A stretch of 64,000 nt of DNA from Alphaproteobacteria bacterium (GTDB lineage: Bacteria; Pseudomonadota; Alphaproteobacteria; JANQMY01): assembly GCA_028289425.1 (NCBI GenBank), contig JANQPL010000012.1, positions 186,001 through 250,000 of the forward strand, written 5' to 3'. The notes beneath the pieces were generated by a model. That model did no database searches. It worked only from the letters and a program-made list of their open reading frames with translations, and had not been told where the DNA came from. Made by a program: the position numbers and the translations under genes. Below are positions 53,919 through 62,844 of the stretch, in pieces; the stretch's first letter is position 1; the number at the start of each line of letters is the position of its first letter.

Positions 53919-54189
53919 AGTAGTCCTCGTCCCGTTTCAGGATCAGGCGCAACACCCGGCCCGCCTGCACCACGAAGGCAAAGGCAACAAACCCATAAAT
54001 GCAATAGAACGCCCATGTCTCCTCAAGGGCAGAGTAGGCATGGCGGTGATGGATGACATCGGAGGCCACCAGTCCGACGCACAGCACACAGAGGATATAA
54101 AAAATCCGGTCTGGCGTTTTTGGGTTGTCCGCCCACAAGAGACGGCGTGCAAGCCAATGCTTCGGTCGTTCGTTTGAATTTTCTGACAT
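53908..54189 (-). CDS. Small membrane protein within the Mrp operon
   Basis: The 93-aa protein has two helices (RIFYILCVLCVGLVASDVIHH, FYCIYGFVAFAFVVQAGRVL) and charged ends. It overlaps the downstream MrpD-like gene by 11 bp and follows the second MrpD-like gene by 13 bp. It has no known family name; it occurs in expanded Mrp clusters. Confidence 0.75.
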   Translation of the reverse strand: MSENSNERPKHWLARRLLWADNPKTPDRIFYILCVLCVGLVASDVIHHRHAYSALEETWAFYCIYGFVAFAFVVQAGRVLRLILKRDEDYYDR

Positions 54190-54202
54190 GGCGTCTACGT
54201 CT

Positions 54203-55777
54203 CTATTCGGTTGTCGGCGTGGGGTCCGGCAGTACGGGTGCTTCCACGGGGACCAGCATCTCGTTCAAATATGCGGCTATCGGGTCCACAAAGAAAAACA
54301 ATACGATGCATCCAAGTGCCGTCAGGCAGAGTGGGATGACGCACAGGATGGGGGCCTCTTCGATATTCTGCCACCAGCCGCCCGTTTTGGCGTCGGGTGA
54401 CACGGCTGCCCCCACCGGCGCGGGCTGTGCGCCCGCGAACTCGGTGCCCGCAAAGAAGCCTCTTATCGCAATCGGAATGAGGTACGCGACATTCAAAACA
54501 GAACTTAACATCAGCACAAAGATAAGAATGATGTCGCCTGCTTCGACGCTGCCCTGCATCAAGAACCATTTGCTCCAGGCGCCGCCGGTGGGCGGCAGTC
54601 CGATAATGCTCAACGAGCCGATAAAGAAGGCCGCAAAGGTGAAGGGCATTTTGCGGCCCAGACCATCCAGCTCGCTGACAAGTGTCTTGTGGGCGGCCAC
54701 ATAAATCGCGCCCGCACACATAAAGAGGGTAATCTTGCCCATCGCATGCATGGCGATCTGCATGGCACCGCCGACAATTCCCAGGGACGTGGCCATCGCC
54801 GCGCCCAAGACCACATAGGCAAGCTGGCCGACCGTGGAATAGGCAAGCCGCGCTTTGAGGTTGTCTTTGGTCATGGCAACGATGGACGCCAGCAAAATGG
54901 TCGCGGAGGCTACCCAAATCAGCCAAATATTGGCGCCGGTGCCGGCAAGAAAATCGACGCCAAACACATAGACAACCACTTTCAAGACAGAGAATACGCC
55001 CGCTTTTACGACGGCGACCGCATGCAGGAAGGCGCTGACGGGGGTCGGCGCCACCATGGCGGCGGGCAGCCAAAAGTGGAAGGGCATCAAAGCCGCCTTG
55101 CCGATACCAAACATATAAAGCGCCAGCAGGATCGGCACGATGCCCTCATCCACCGAGCCCGCCAAAATGCCACCCAACTCAAAATCGAGCGTGCCGGCAA
55201 TCGCCCAAGTCCAGATGATGGCAACCAAAAAGAACCCGATGGACGTGCCCATCAGAAGGCCCAGATAGCGGCGCCCGCCCGCTTGTGCCTCGGGGGTTCC
55301 TTTGTGGGTAACTAGGGGATAGGTCGACAGGGTGAGGATTTCGTAGAACACGAAAAGCGTGAACACATTGCCGGCAAAGGCAATGCCCATGGTGCTGCCG
55401 ATGGCGACGGCGAAGCAGGCAAAGAAGCGCGTGTGATTGTCTTCGTTGTTTCCCCGCATGTAGCCGATGCCGTAGACTGTGTTCACCGTCCACAACACAC
55501 TTGCAACGACAGCGAACATCATGCCCAAGCGTTCGATTTCGAACGCCAGGGGAATGCCGGGCATCACATCGAGCAGCTCGATCGAAGCTTCCCCGCCATT
55601 CAACACATGCTGCAATAGGGTCAACACCAACCCGATGAGGACGACACCTGTCAGCAGGCTGACGGCTTCGCGCAGATTGGGCCACTTGCCGGTCAAGCCG
55701 ATCAGGACGGCGCCAATCGTCGGCAAGATCATCGTCAGCAGTATGATGGTGCCTGGATCTTGCAAAATGCCGCTCAT
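54203..55777 (-). CDS. mrpD: MrpD-like antiporter subunit, second copy
   Basis: The 524-aa protein has the proton_antipo_M domain with Glu in LFVFYEILTLSTYPL, Lys in GIGKAALMPFHFWLPAAMVAPTPVSAFLHAV and Lys in MTKDNLKARLAYSTVGQ. Length and motifs are standard for MrpD/MnhD. It overlaps the upstream copy by 4 bp. Confidence 0.9.
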   Translation of the reverse strand: MSGILQDPGTIILLTMILPTIGAVLIGLTGKWPNLREAVSLLTGVVLIGLVLTLLQHVLNGGEASIELLDVMPGIPLAFEIERLGMMFAVVASVLWTVNTVYGIGYMRGNNEDNHTRFFACFAVAIGSTMGIAFAGNVFTLFVFYEILTLSTYPLVTHKGTPEAQAGGRRYLGLLMGTSIGFFLVAIIWTWAIAGTLDFELGGILAGSVDEGIVPILLALYMFGIGKAALMPFHFWLPAAMVAPTPVSAFLHAVAVVKAGVFSVLKVVVYVFGVDFLAGTGANIWLIWVASATILLASIVAMTKDNLKARLAYSTVGQLAYVVLGAAMATSLGIVGGAMQIAMHAMGKITLFMCAGAIYVAAHKTLVSELDGLGRKMPFTFAAFFIGSLSIIGLPPTGGAWSKWFLMQGSVEAGDIILIFVLMLSSVLNVAYLIPIAIRGFFAGTEFAGAQPAPVGAAVSPDAKTGGWWQNIEEAPILCVIPLCLTALGCIVLFFFVDPIAAYLNEMLVPVEAPVLPDPTPTTE

Positions 55778-57279
55778 GGCTGACCTCCCAAGAGAAGCAG
55801 GGCGGCCTGATTAGCGAGCGTTGTGGGGAAGCTTGCGTCGATGCCGAAATAGATATTGGCCAAAACCAAAACCCACATGGGTAAAAGCATGATGGTCGGC
55901 GCGCGCGAGATCTGCCGGTTGGGCGGCGAGGGCTGAAGATAAGCCATCTCTACAATCCGCCACACATAGATCACCGCCAGCAATGAACTCATGACGATGA
56001 GCATGGCGATGGGCCACCAGCCGAGCTCTAGAGCTGCCTGGATCAGATACCATTTGCTGATAAATCCGACCGTAAGAGGCACACCAATCAAGCTTAGCCC
56101 GCCGATCACGAAGGCCGCCATGGTCCACGGCATGTCCCGTCCCAACCCCGCCATATGCGGAATGGACGTGGTGCCCAGGCGATACATTATGGCCCCCATG
56201 GTCATGAACAAGGCTACCTTCATGATCGCGTGATTGCCCATATGCAAAATGGCGCCCGTCAGGCCCGTCTTCGTCGCCAAGCTGATCCCCAAGATCATGT
56301 AACCGATCTGCGCCACGCTCGAGTAGGCCAGCATGCGTTTGGCGTCGACCTGGAAGATCGCAACGATGGAGGCGACAAACATCGCCGCAATGCCCAGGGG
56401 CAGGAACACGGCAATCAGGGCAAATTGCTCGAAGTCGAACTCAAGGCCGAACACGGTAAACAAAAAGCGGATCAATACATAGACCGCCACTTTGGTCGAC
56501 GTGCCGGCAAGGAATGCGGACACGGCGGAGGGCGCGAAGGTGTACGCGTTGGGCAACCACAAATGCAGCGGGAACATGGCGAGTTTCATGCCCATTCCGA
56601 CGGCGATGAAGGTGAACGCGGCGGCGACCGTCCGGTTGTCGCCAATGGGCGGCAGGCGCTGGGCCAAATCGACCATGTTCAACGTGCCGGTCACCATATA
56701 GGCGAGGCCCACACCAATCACAAAGAATGTGGCGCCGATGGTGCCCATCACCAAATAGGTGTAAGCCGCGCTGAGGGCGCGCCGGTCCTTGCGCCCGCCC
56801 AATGCGACCAGACAATAGGTTGACAAGGACGCGACTTCCAAAAACACAAAGACGTTAAAGGCATCGCCTGTGGCGACCACGCCGGCGAGTCCCGTCACGC
56901 AGAGCAGAAAGAGGGTATAGAACAGCCCGTGATTTGCCGGTTCTATTTCTCTAAGAACGCTGGGGCGCGAATAAAGAGAGACGGCGGCGGCGGCGCCTGT
57001 GACGATCAATAGGGCCACCGCGCTCAGGGCATCCAATCGGTATTCGATGCCCAAGGGCGGGGCCCAGCCTCCCATCTGATAGGTGATTACGCTGCCGCCC
57101 GACAAATCCAGCGCCAGGGCAATGGCGATCACAAACGCCACCCAGCAAACGCCTGTCGCAAATATCCAGGGAAGAAGGCCACGGCCGAGAAACAGGCACA
57201 GCGGCGCGGCCGCCAGGGGCACGACAACCTGTAAGACGGGGAGATGGTCGACGAGCTGAAAGGCAGTGGGTTCGGTCAG
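55774..57279 (-). CDS. mrpD: MrpD-like antiporter subunit, first copy (probable CTG start)
   Basis: The best ribosome site in the region (AAGGAGG) lies 7 bases before a CTG at 57279 that overlaps the mrpC stop as CTGA. This start gives 501 aa and includes the conserved N-terminal DHLPVLQVVVPL. The first standard codon, GTG at 57222, would remove it. Motifs: Glu in VFVFLEVASLSTYCL, Lys in GMGMKLAMFPLHLWLPNAY and Lys in FQVDAKRMLAYSSVAQ. It is translationally coupled on both sides. Confidence 0.85.
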   Translation of the reverse strand: MTEPTAFQLVDHLPVLQVVVPLAAAPLCLFLGRGLLPWIFATGVCWVAFVIAIALALDLSGGSVITYQMGGWAPPLGIEYRLDALSAVALLIVTGAAAAVSLYSRPSVLREIEPANHGLFYTLFLLCVTGLAGVVATGDAFNVFVFLEVASLSTYCLVALGGRKDRRALSAAYTYLVMGTIGATFFVIGVGLAYMVTGTLNMVDLAQRLPPIGDNRTVAAAFTFIAVGMGMKLAMFPLHLWLPNAYTFAPSAVSAFLAGTSTKVAVYVLIRFLFTVFGLEFDFEQFALIAVFLPLGIAAMFVASIVAIFQVDAKRMLAYSSVAQIGYMILGISLATKTGLTGAILHMGNHAIMKVALFMTMGAIMYRLGTTSIPHMAGLGRDMPWTMAAFVIGGLSLIGVPLTVGFISKWYLIQAALELGWWPIAMLIVMSSLLAVIYVWRIVEMAYLQPSPPNRQISRAPTIMLLPMWVLVLANIYFGIDASFPTTLANQAALLLLGGQP

Positions 57280-57662
57280 GGGAGATCCTCCTTACCGAAC
57301 TCCATGCGATGGTCGGCGTCGTTGACTTCGTCCTCTTCGATGGTGCCGTAGGCTTGGTGGATCCGCACCACGATCGACAGGCCGACCGCCGTTGTGGCGA
57401 CACCAACAACGATCGCTGTGAGGATCAAAACGTGGGGCAACGGATTTGAGTAGAGTGTGATCCCGGTTTCGAGAATGGGGGCGGTACCGCCGCTGACCTT
57501 CCCCATACTGATGTACATCATGAAGACTGACGTTTGAAAGACGTTCAATCCCACGATTTTTTTGATGTAATTGCCGCGGCTCACCACAGTGTACAGCCCG
57601 GTCATCATTAACAAGATGACGAGCCAATAATTGTAATGCCCGATGATAAAGTCCGTATCCAT
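57276..57662 (-). CDS. mrpC: MrpC-like antiporter subunit (NuoK-like)
   Basis: The 128-aa protein has three membrane helices and the MnhC pattern (NYWLVILLMMTGLYTVVSRG, NVFQTSVFMMYISMG, PLPHVLILTAIVVGVATTAVGL). It overlaps the mrpB stop as TAATG. Confidence 0.9.
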   Translation of the reverse strand: MDTDFIIGHYNYWLVILLMMTGLYTVVSRGNYIKKIVGLNVFQTSVFMMYISMGKVSGGTAPILETGITLYSNPLPHVLILTAIVVGVATTAVGLSIVVRIHQAYGTIEEDEVNDADHRMEFGKEDLP

Positions 57663-58105
57663 TACCAGTCCTCGTCGTCGGGTTCCGGCACGTGGCCGGC
57701 GAAGGCATAGAAGATGGCGATCATGACCGATGCCACGGTGATCAATACCCCCAGTTCAACGAGCAATATGCCCAAATGCTGGCCTTCATGAGGGTGGTGC
57801 GGATCGAAGAACACCGAATAGTTCAGGTAGTTTCCGTCGAATAGGAATGACGCAAAACCAACGCCCCCATAAAGCAGCACCCCCATGGCGGCGCATGCGA
57901 GTACGAGGCTCGGGGGAGCGACCTCTTGTACTTCTTCCAGGCCGAAGACGAGCGCGTACAGAACAAACGCACTGGAAAAGATCACGCCGGCTTGGAAACC
58001 GCCGCCGGGCCCAAAGTCTCCGTGGAACTGTACATAAAGGGCGAACAGGAGGATGGGGGCGATCAAGATCTTGGTAATGATGCGGAGGATCAGATGATGC
58101 TTCAT
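57662..58105 (-). CDS. mrpB: MrpB-like antiporter subunit (MnhB domain)
   Basis: The 147-aa protein begins MKHHLILRIITKILIAPILL and carries the MnhB signature FHGDFGPGGGFQAGVIFSSAFVLYAL. Four membrane helices are predicted. It overlaps the upstream MbhD/E-like gene by 4 bp. Confidence 0.9.
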   Translation of the reverse strand: MKHHLILRIITKILIAPILLFALYVQFHGDFGPGGGFQAGVIFSSAFVLYALVFGLEEVQEVAPPSLVLACAAMGVLLYGGVGFASFLFDGNYLNYSVFFDPHHPHEGQHLGILLVELGVLITVASVMIAIFYAFAGHVPEPDDEDW

Positions 58106-58671
58106 TTCTGTTGACCATTCTTCCGCCGACGCAATCCGCTTCCAAGCATGGCAATCACCGCAACACCCGCGGTGAAAATCACAACCGTTTCACCAAGTGT
58201 GTCGAAACCGCGATAGCTTGCCAGAACCGAAGTGACCACATTCGGCACGTCGATCACTTCAGCTGAGCCTTCGATGTATTCCGGCGCCACATGGGTGTGG
58301 ACCGGTGCTTTCGGGTCGCCAAACGCCGGCACGTCGAGCGTGCCATAAATCAATACGCTGCCGGTCACCACGACCACGAAGAACGGGAGGAGAGCCGTGT
58401 GGCTCGGGATGCGCTCCCTTTGGGTTGTCAACGACAGGGCACCCAACATCAAGACAGTCGATACGCCGGCGCCGACGGCTGCTTCGGTGAAGGCCACATC
58501 TACCGCGTCGAGCGTCACGAACAGCCCGGCAGACAAAAGACTGAACACGCCTGAGAGCGCCACCACACCGAAAAGACTGCGTAAGCGTGCGATTTCAACC
58601 GCGGTAATGGCCAATAAGCCAAACAAGATAATGTCGACAACGACGGTACCGAGGATAGATTCTTCCGTCAT
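58102..58671 (-). CDS. MbhD/MbhE-like subunit (equivalent of the MrpA C-terminus)
   Basis: The ATG at 58671 overlaps the mrpG stop (ATGA). The 189-aa membrane protein has the MbhD-type segment (FGVVALSGVFSLLSAGLFVTLDAVDVAFTEAAVGAG) and an MbhE-like end (RGFDTLGETVVIFTAGVAVI). In canonical Mrp operons this region is the C-terminus of MrpA; here it is a separate gene. Confidence 0.85.
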   Translation of the reverse strand: MTEESILGTVVVDIILFGLLAITAVEIARLRSLFGVVALSGVFSLLSAGLFVTLDAVDVAFTEAAVGAGVSTVLMLGALSLTTQRERIPSHTALLPFFVVVVTGSVLIYGTLDVPAFGDPKAPVHTHVAPEYIEGSAEVIDVPNVVTSVLASYRGFDTLGETVVIFTAGVAVIAMLGSGLRRRKNGQQK

Positions 58672-59021
58672 GACTCTACGTCCTCTTTGGCGTCCTTGGT
58701 GTTGCCATTCGAATTGGTCCACGGTTTTTGACCCGCCACCCAGGCGGCATGTGCCACAGCATAAGAAGAGGTGGGGCTGGTGAAGAACAGAAAGAAGCCG
58801 ATCAAAACCAGCTTGAATGTATTGAGACCGATCTCTTCCTGCATCATCAGTCCAATAAGAATGAGGCCCGTTCCTAGCGTATCGATCACACCGGCGGCAT
58901 GGGTGCGGGCGTAAAAGTCCGGCAAGCGCAATAACCCGATGCCGCCAATGAGCAGGAAGATCGACCCAGTCGCTAGGAAGAGCCAGCTAATGCTGTTCAC
59001 TATCGGGAGCAGCGCATCCAT
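58668..59021 (-). CDS. mrpG: MrpG-like antiporter subunit
   Basis: The 117-aa protein has the MnhG pattern (ATGSIFLLIGGIGLLRLPDFYARTHAAGVIDTLG and FFTSPTSSYAVAHAAW) with three helices. It overlaps mrpF by one base and the next gene by 4 bp. Confidence 0.92.
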   Translation of the reverse strand: MDALLPIVNSISWLFLATGSIFLLIGGIGLLRLPDFYARTHAAGVIDTLGTGLILIGLMMQEEIGLNTFKLVLIGFFLFFTSPTSSYAVAHAAWVAGQKPWTNSNGNTKDAKEDVES

Positions 59022-59320
59022 CAGTCTTTCTCGCCCTGTAGATTTTGTTCGGAGTCGGGCAATTCGTCTCCCAATCGTCCGTAACGGGAAAATTTTAGGA
59101 TGGCTAACGTGCCGACGAAATTCACCAGTGCGTATAGCAGCGCGATATCCAGGAAGTCGGGGCGCCCATTCATGTACCCCAAGACGGCGATCAGCAGCAC
59201 TGTTGCTGTACCGAAGGTGTTGGCGGCCAATACCCGGTCGTAGAGTACAGGGCCGAGGGCCAGTCGAATAATGGCCAGCAGCATGGTGACCAGAATGGCG
59301 GCGGCAACGGCTCCGAACAT
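59021..59320 (-). CDS. mrpF: MrpF-like antiporter subunit
   Basis: The 99-aa protein has the MnhF signature LALGPVLYDRVLAANTFGTATVLLIA and FLDIALLYALVNFVGTLAILKF with three helices. The gap to mrpE is a single base. Confidence 0.92.
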   Translation of the reverse strand: MFGAVAAAILVTMLLAIIRLALGPVLYDRVLAANTFGTATVLLIAVLGYMNGRPDFLDIALLYALVNFVGTLAILKFSRYGRLGDELPDSEQNLQGEKD

Positions 59321-59321
59321 T

Positions 59322-59807
59322 TCAGCCGGCCTCCTTTGCGCGTTCCAGCTCGGTCACCCGTTTGTCCATAACGGCGGCGGCGTCCAGATCGGCGGTTTGA
59401 TCGGTCAGCGCGTGGACCAGAATGTGTCCGTCTTCGATCTCAATGGTGGTGGTGCCTGGCGTCAGTGTGATGGAGTTCGCATAAATCACTTGGCCCAAAT
59501 CCGTGTGCTGTGTGGATTTGAAGCGAACGATTTGAGGATTAATGGGCATGCTGGGCGACAAAATGATGCGAGCGGCATGCAGGTTCGATTTGACGATCTC
59601 GATCCCGAGCCACACCCAATAAAGAACGAATCGCGCGCCCAATTGCAGCGGCATGCCTTCCTGATCGAGAATGTCCATTCGAAGGGCGATGACGACGACG
59701 AACACCACGGACAGAATTCCAAACGAGAGAATGAGTGGTGTGTAGTGGCCCGAAAGGCCGAGCCAAAGCAGCGCCAAGGCCGCACCGAGTGCCAGTGCAC
59801 GGATCAT
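59322..59807 (-). CDS. mrpE: MrpE-like antiporter subunit
   Basis: The 161-aa protein has the MnhE pattern (YWVWLGIEIVKSNLHAARIIL, YANSITLTPGTTTIEIEDGHILVHAL). It is the first gene of the antiporter operon. GGAG lies 10 bases upstream of the ATG. Mrp complexes exchange Na+ or K+ for H+ and help pH and salt homeostasis. Confidence 0.9.
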   Translation of the reverse strand: MIRALALGAALALLWLGLSGHYTPLILSFGILSVVFVVVIALRMDILDQEGMPLQLGARFVLYWVWLGIEIVKSNLHAARIILSPSMPINPQIVRFKSTQHTDLGQVIYANSITLTPGTTTIEIEDGHILVHALTDQTADLDAAAVMDKRVTELERAKEAG

Positions 59808-60177
59808 TCAATAGTAACTCCGGTTGCGGAAGCGACACCCCCTGTGCTTCCTCAAGACGCTCCGATCTGTCTTCTTATCGATTCACGCAGTCCGTACACA
59901 ACCAACAATCCGCAGGCAAGTATGATTGACGCGCGCTCTTCGTGGGAGCCAAAGAAAACTCTCAATGGCGACGCCATAAAAGTTATCCACAGACCCCCTG
60001 TCAAGAACAGTTGGCACAAATCGGAAGTTAAGAATGGTTAATATAATTATTAACGAATGCGTGACTATTCACACACACTTTCGCAACAATTTCGATTTTT
60101 TAGAACTGTTTTCGCTTCCCCTACGTCTGGACTGTGTTAACCTTAACTTTGTCTTTAATTAGGTGCGTGTGTTAGGG

Positions 60178-60729
60178 ATGGAACAGCAACAGGTGGAGAT
60201 TGCTGGCGCCGCTGCCCAAGAGAGTTTTCAGGTCAGTGGCACCGTAAAATGGTTCGACGCAAAAAAGGGATATGGATTTATAATCCCAATCAACGGCGTA
60301 TCAGGGGACATTCTGCTTCACATGTCATGCCTTCGCCAGTTTGGCAAGGATACGGCGCTGGAAGGCGAAACAATCGTATGCGAAGCGGTTCGCCGCGCGC
60401 GCGGATTGCAGTGCTTGCGCATTCTGGAGGTGGACGAAAGCACCGCGGTTACACCTCGCGCCAGGGACGAGGGCGAGACATTGCCGAGCCAGCGGCCGGT
60501 CATTCCGCTCGGAGATTTTGAGATTGCGACCGTAAAATGGTTCAATCGCGCGAGGGGATACGGGTTTGTTACTCGTGGTACGGGTACGGCAGACATCTTT
60601 GTTCACATGGAGACGCTACGCCGGAACAATGTGCGCGAACTGCGCCCCGGACAGCAGGTCCATGTACGCTTCGGCTCTGGCCCTAAAGGGTTGATGGTTG
60701 CCGAAATCAGAGACGACATAGAGTCTTAA
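60178..60729 (+). CDS. Double cold-shock-domain protein
   Basis: Starting at ATG 60178 (a GTG at 60163 is an in-frame alternative; neither has a strong ribosome site), the 183-aa protein has two cold-shock domains. Domain 1 runs at about 16-85 ([30 protein letters not shown]) and domain 2 at about 115-180 ([30 protein letters not shown]). RNP1 and RNP2 are present in both, though FVH is LLH in the first. Such tandem proteins bind single-stranded RNA/DNA in alphaproteobacteria. The 355-bp AT-rich upstream region may hold a long 5' leader. A strong terminator follows. Confidence 0.88.
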   Translation: MEQQQVEIAGAAAQESFQVSGTVKWFDAKKGYGFIIPINGVSGDILLHMSCLRQFGKDTALEGETIVCEAVRRARGLQCLRILEVDESTAVTPRARDEGETLPSQRPVIPLGDFEIATVKWFNRARGYGFVTRGTGTADIFVHMETLRRNNVRELRPGQQVHVRFGSGPKGLMVAEIRDDIES

Positions 60730-60781
60730 GGCACAAGAGTGTATCGCCGCGCTCTGGCGGCTCAGTCGGAAGCATGATCAG

Positions 60782-60818
60782 AAGCCACTTTGTGGAAGCC
60801 CCACGAGTGGCTTTTTTC
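60782..60818 (+). terminator. Rho-independent terminator of the cold-shock gene
   Basis: AAGCCACT ... GTGG-loop-CCAC ... AGTGGCTT forms a long stem directly followed by TTTTTT (60811-60818). It begins 53 bp after the stop of the cold-shock gene. Confidence 0.85.
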
Positions 60819-60885
60819 TTGGCGGCCCTTCTTATCTCATACCGCCCGAATTGCACCGATTGCGGCGCCATGTCAGTTTGGTGCC

Positions 60886-61374
60886 ATGCGATCTGGAATC
60901 GGGTTTCGTTTTGTATTGGTGCTGGCGGTCATTGCCGGCACGCTTGCTATGGGCAGGGCGCCCAGCGAGCAAACCGAAACGGTTCGCGTGGAGACGAAAC
61001 AGGGGAATGCGCACACATTCGCGGTGGAAGTTGCGGATGATCCGCGCAGCCGTGCCAGAGGTCTTATGTTTCGGGACGAACTGGCCCGCGACAACGGCAT
61101 GTTGTTTTTGTTCCCGCGCCAAAAGCGCCTGTCTTTTTGGATGAAGGACACACCGCTTCCCCTTGATATTATTTTTATTGATAAGGTCGGCATGATCGTG
61201 CATATCGCCGCCGACACCACGCCTTATTCACTAAATCCGATTTCGTCGCAGTTTCCGGCAATCGGTGCGTTGGAAGTGAATGCCGGCATATCGAAGGATT
61301 TGGGTATTGAGGTGGGAGATGTTGTGCGCCATCGCTTTTTCAAAAACGTGCAGACAGATAACTCGCCCTCATGA
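60886..61374 (+). CDS. Exported DUF192 domain protein
   Basis: Starting at ATG 60886, the 162-aa product has a signal peptide (RFVLVLAVIAGTLAMG). The DUF192 domain shows DDPRSRARGLMFRDELARDNGMLFLFP, FWMKDTPLPLDIIFID and GALEVNAGISKDLGIEVGD. Function is unknown; the family forms a small beta fold in the periplasm. Its stop overlaps the start of the thioesterase gene by 4 bp. Confidence 0.88.
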   Translation: MRSGIGFRFVLVLAVIAGTLAMGRAPSEQTETVRVETKQGNAHTFAVEVADDPRSRARGLMFRDELARDNGMLFLFPRQKRLSFWMKDTPLPLDIIFIDKVGMIVHIAADTTPYSLNPISSQFPAIGALEVNAGISKDLGIEVGDVVRHRFFKNVQTDNSPS

Positions 61375-61805
61375 CCATCGTTGAAGCACCTGAATTGGAC
61401 GTGCCGGAAGGCTTCGAGCGGAGCGACCGCGGACCTTTCTCTTCCTACAACGGTCCGCTCTTTCACAAGCAGGCGGCAGACGGCCGCGTTCATGGCTTTC
61501 GGGTGCTGAAGCGCCACTGTAACGGCCACGGCATTCTCCATGGGGGCATGATGATGGCCTTCATGGACGGTGTATTGGCCCATGCGGTTTGGGAGAAAGT
61601 GGGCGGCTCCATTCTCACCTTGCGCATGAATTCCGATTTTGTGGCAATCGGCAGGCCCAACGACTGGGTCGAAGGACGGTCCTGGGTTACGAAAATGGCC
61701 AAATCGGTGGTCTATGTGCGTGGCGAGCTGACCGTTGGCGAACGCCAAATCATGTCGGCCAATGGTGTTTTCAAGGTGATGCGACGGCGCACCCGGCGGG
61801 GTTAG
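61371..61805 (+). CDS. PaaI-family thioesterase (hotdog fold)
   Basis: The 144-aa protein has the hotdog pattern HGILHGGMMMAFMDGVLAHAVW with the conserved HGG and D. Then follow LTLRMNSDFVAIGRPNDWVEG and VYVRGELTVGERQIMSANGVFKV. Acyl-CoA thioester hydrolysis is likely; the substrate is unknown. It is coupled to DUF192 by ATGA overlap. Confidence 0.88.
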   Translation: MTIVEAPELDVPEGFERSDRGPFSSYNGPLFHKQAADGRVHGFRVLKRHCNGHGILHGGMMMAFMDGVLAHAVWEKVGGSILTLRMNSDFVAIGRPNDWVEGRSWVTKMAKSVVYVRGELTVGERQIMSANGVFKVMRRRTRRG

Positions 61806-61910
61806 CCCCCTGCGGAGGCTTGCGCGTTCCCCGCTTGCCGGCTTGACGTGAGCGGCGTAGGATCTATCCCGTTAAACTTGTAGTTGTTGCGTATCTCAGG
61901 AGTAAGAGAG

Positions 61911-62585
61911 ATGTTGCGTTATCTGCGTTTAGAGCGCGCGGCCGCGTCGCGGTGGATGCCGTTCGCAATCGTGCTTGGCGGTGTGGTGGCTGTTGCCTGT
62001 GCCCCGGTCGATCCTGTCGAAGAGCCGGCGCCGGCGGCGACACAAGAAGCTGCCGAACAGGTTGCCGAAACACCTGATACCGCGGCACCGGTCGAAGAAA
62101 CACCAGCCTCCAACACACCATTGAAGACCAATCAAGCCGGCCTCGATATCATCAAGGAAGCTGAGGGCTTACGGCTGGAAGCTTATTTGGAAGGTTCCAC
62201 ATGGCTAATCGGCTATGGCCATTCGCGGACTGCGAAGGAGGGCATGACGATTACGGAAGCCGAGGCGGAACAATTGCTGCGCGAGGATCTGCTGGTCACC
62301 GAACAGGCCGTTGCCCGGATCGTCACAGTGCCGCTCAACGAGAACCAATTCAGCGCCCTAGTGTCCCTTTGTTACAATATTGGCGCGCGCAACTTTGAAC
62401 GGTCGACCGTCGTGGCGGCGCTCAATCAGGGGGATTATCAGGGGGCGGCAGACGCCTTTCCAAACCATGCGCGGGCGCGGGTGGAGGGCGAACTGGTTCA
62501 GCTTCCCGGATTGGTTGCCCGCCGCGCCAAGGAACGCGATTTGTTCCTAAAGCCGGTTCAAATGGCATTGCGGGAGCAGGGCTGA
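61911..62585 (+). CDS. GH24 lysozyme-like lipoprotein with altered active site
   Basis: The ATG at 61911 follows CAGGAG with 8-base spacing. The 224-aa product has a lipoprotein signal (VVAVAC, Cys30), a Pro/Ala/Glu-rich linker (31-72) and a GH24 domain (about 74-224). The T4-lysozyme pattern is ExGLRLxxYxDxxGxxTIGxGH. Here it reads AEGLRLEAYLE (catalytic Glu85 kept, Asp replaced by Glu94), then GSTWLIGYGH (Thr replaced by Leu99, one residue shorter). Activity may be changed or lost. Confidence 0.85.
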   Translation: MLRYLRLERAAASRWMPFAIVLGGVVAVACAPVDPVEEPAPAATQEAAEQVAETPDTAAPVEETPASNTPLKTNQAGLDIIKEAEGLRLEAYLEGSTWLIGYGHSRTAKEGMTITEAEAEQLLREDLLVTEQAVARIVTVPLNENQFSALVSLCYNIGARNFERSTVVAALNQGDYQGAADAFPNHARARVEGELVQLPGLVARRAKERDLFLKPVQMALREQG

Positions 62586-62674
62586 CAATCGCCGGTCCGC
62601 GCGAAGCCGCTGGGGGAATTGCCCCTTGCCCCAAGACTCAAGACTGCCTATGTTCCCGGCTCTTGCGGACATGT

Positions 62675-62757
<83 letters not shown>

Positions 62758-62844
62758 TTTCCAGCTATCGCTTGCCTTCGCCTTTTTCTGTGTTTCGCAA
62801 AATTGTCTTAGGCGGGACTTATGACCTCAAATTCAGTTCGTTGT

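Noticed and set aside
59940-60170. Chromosomal replication origin
   Set aside because: A single DnaA box without a cluster and no origin-linked genes such as dnaA, gidA or hemE.
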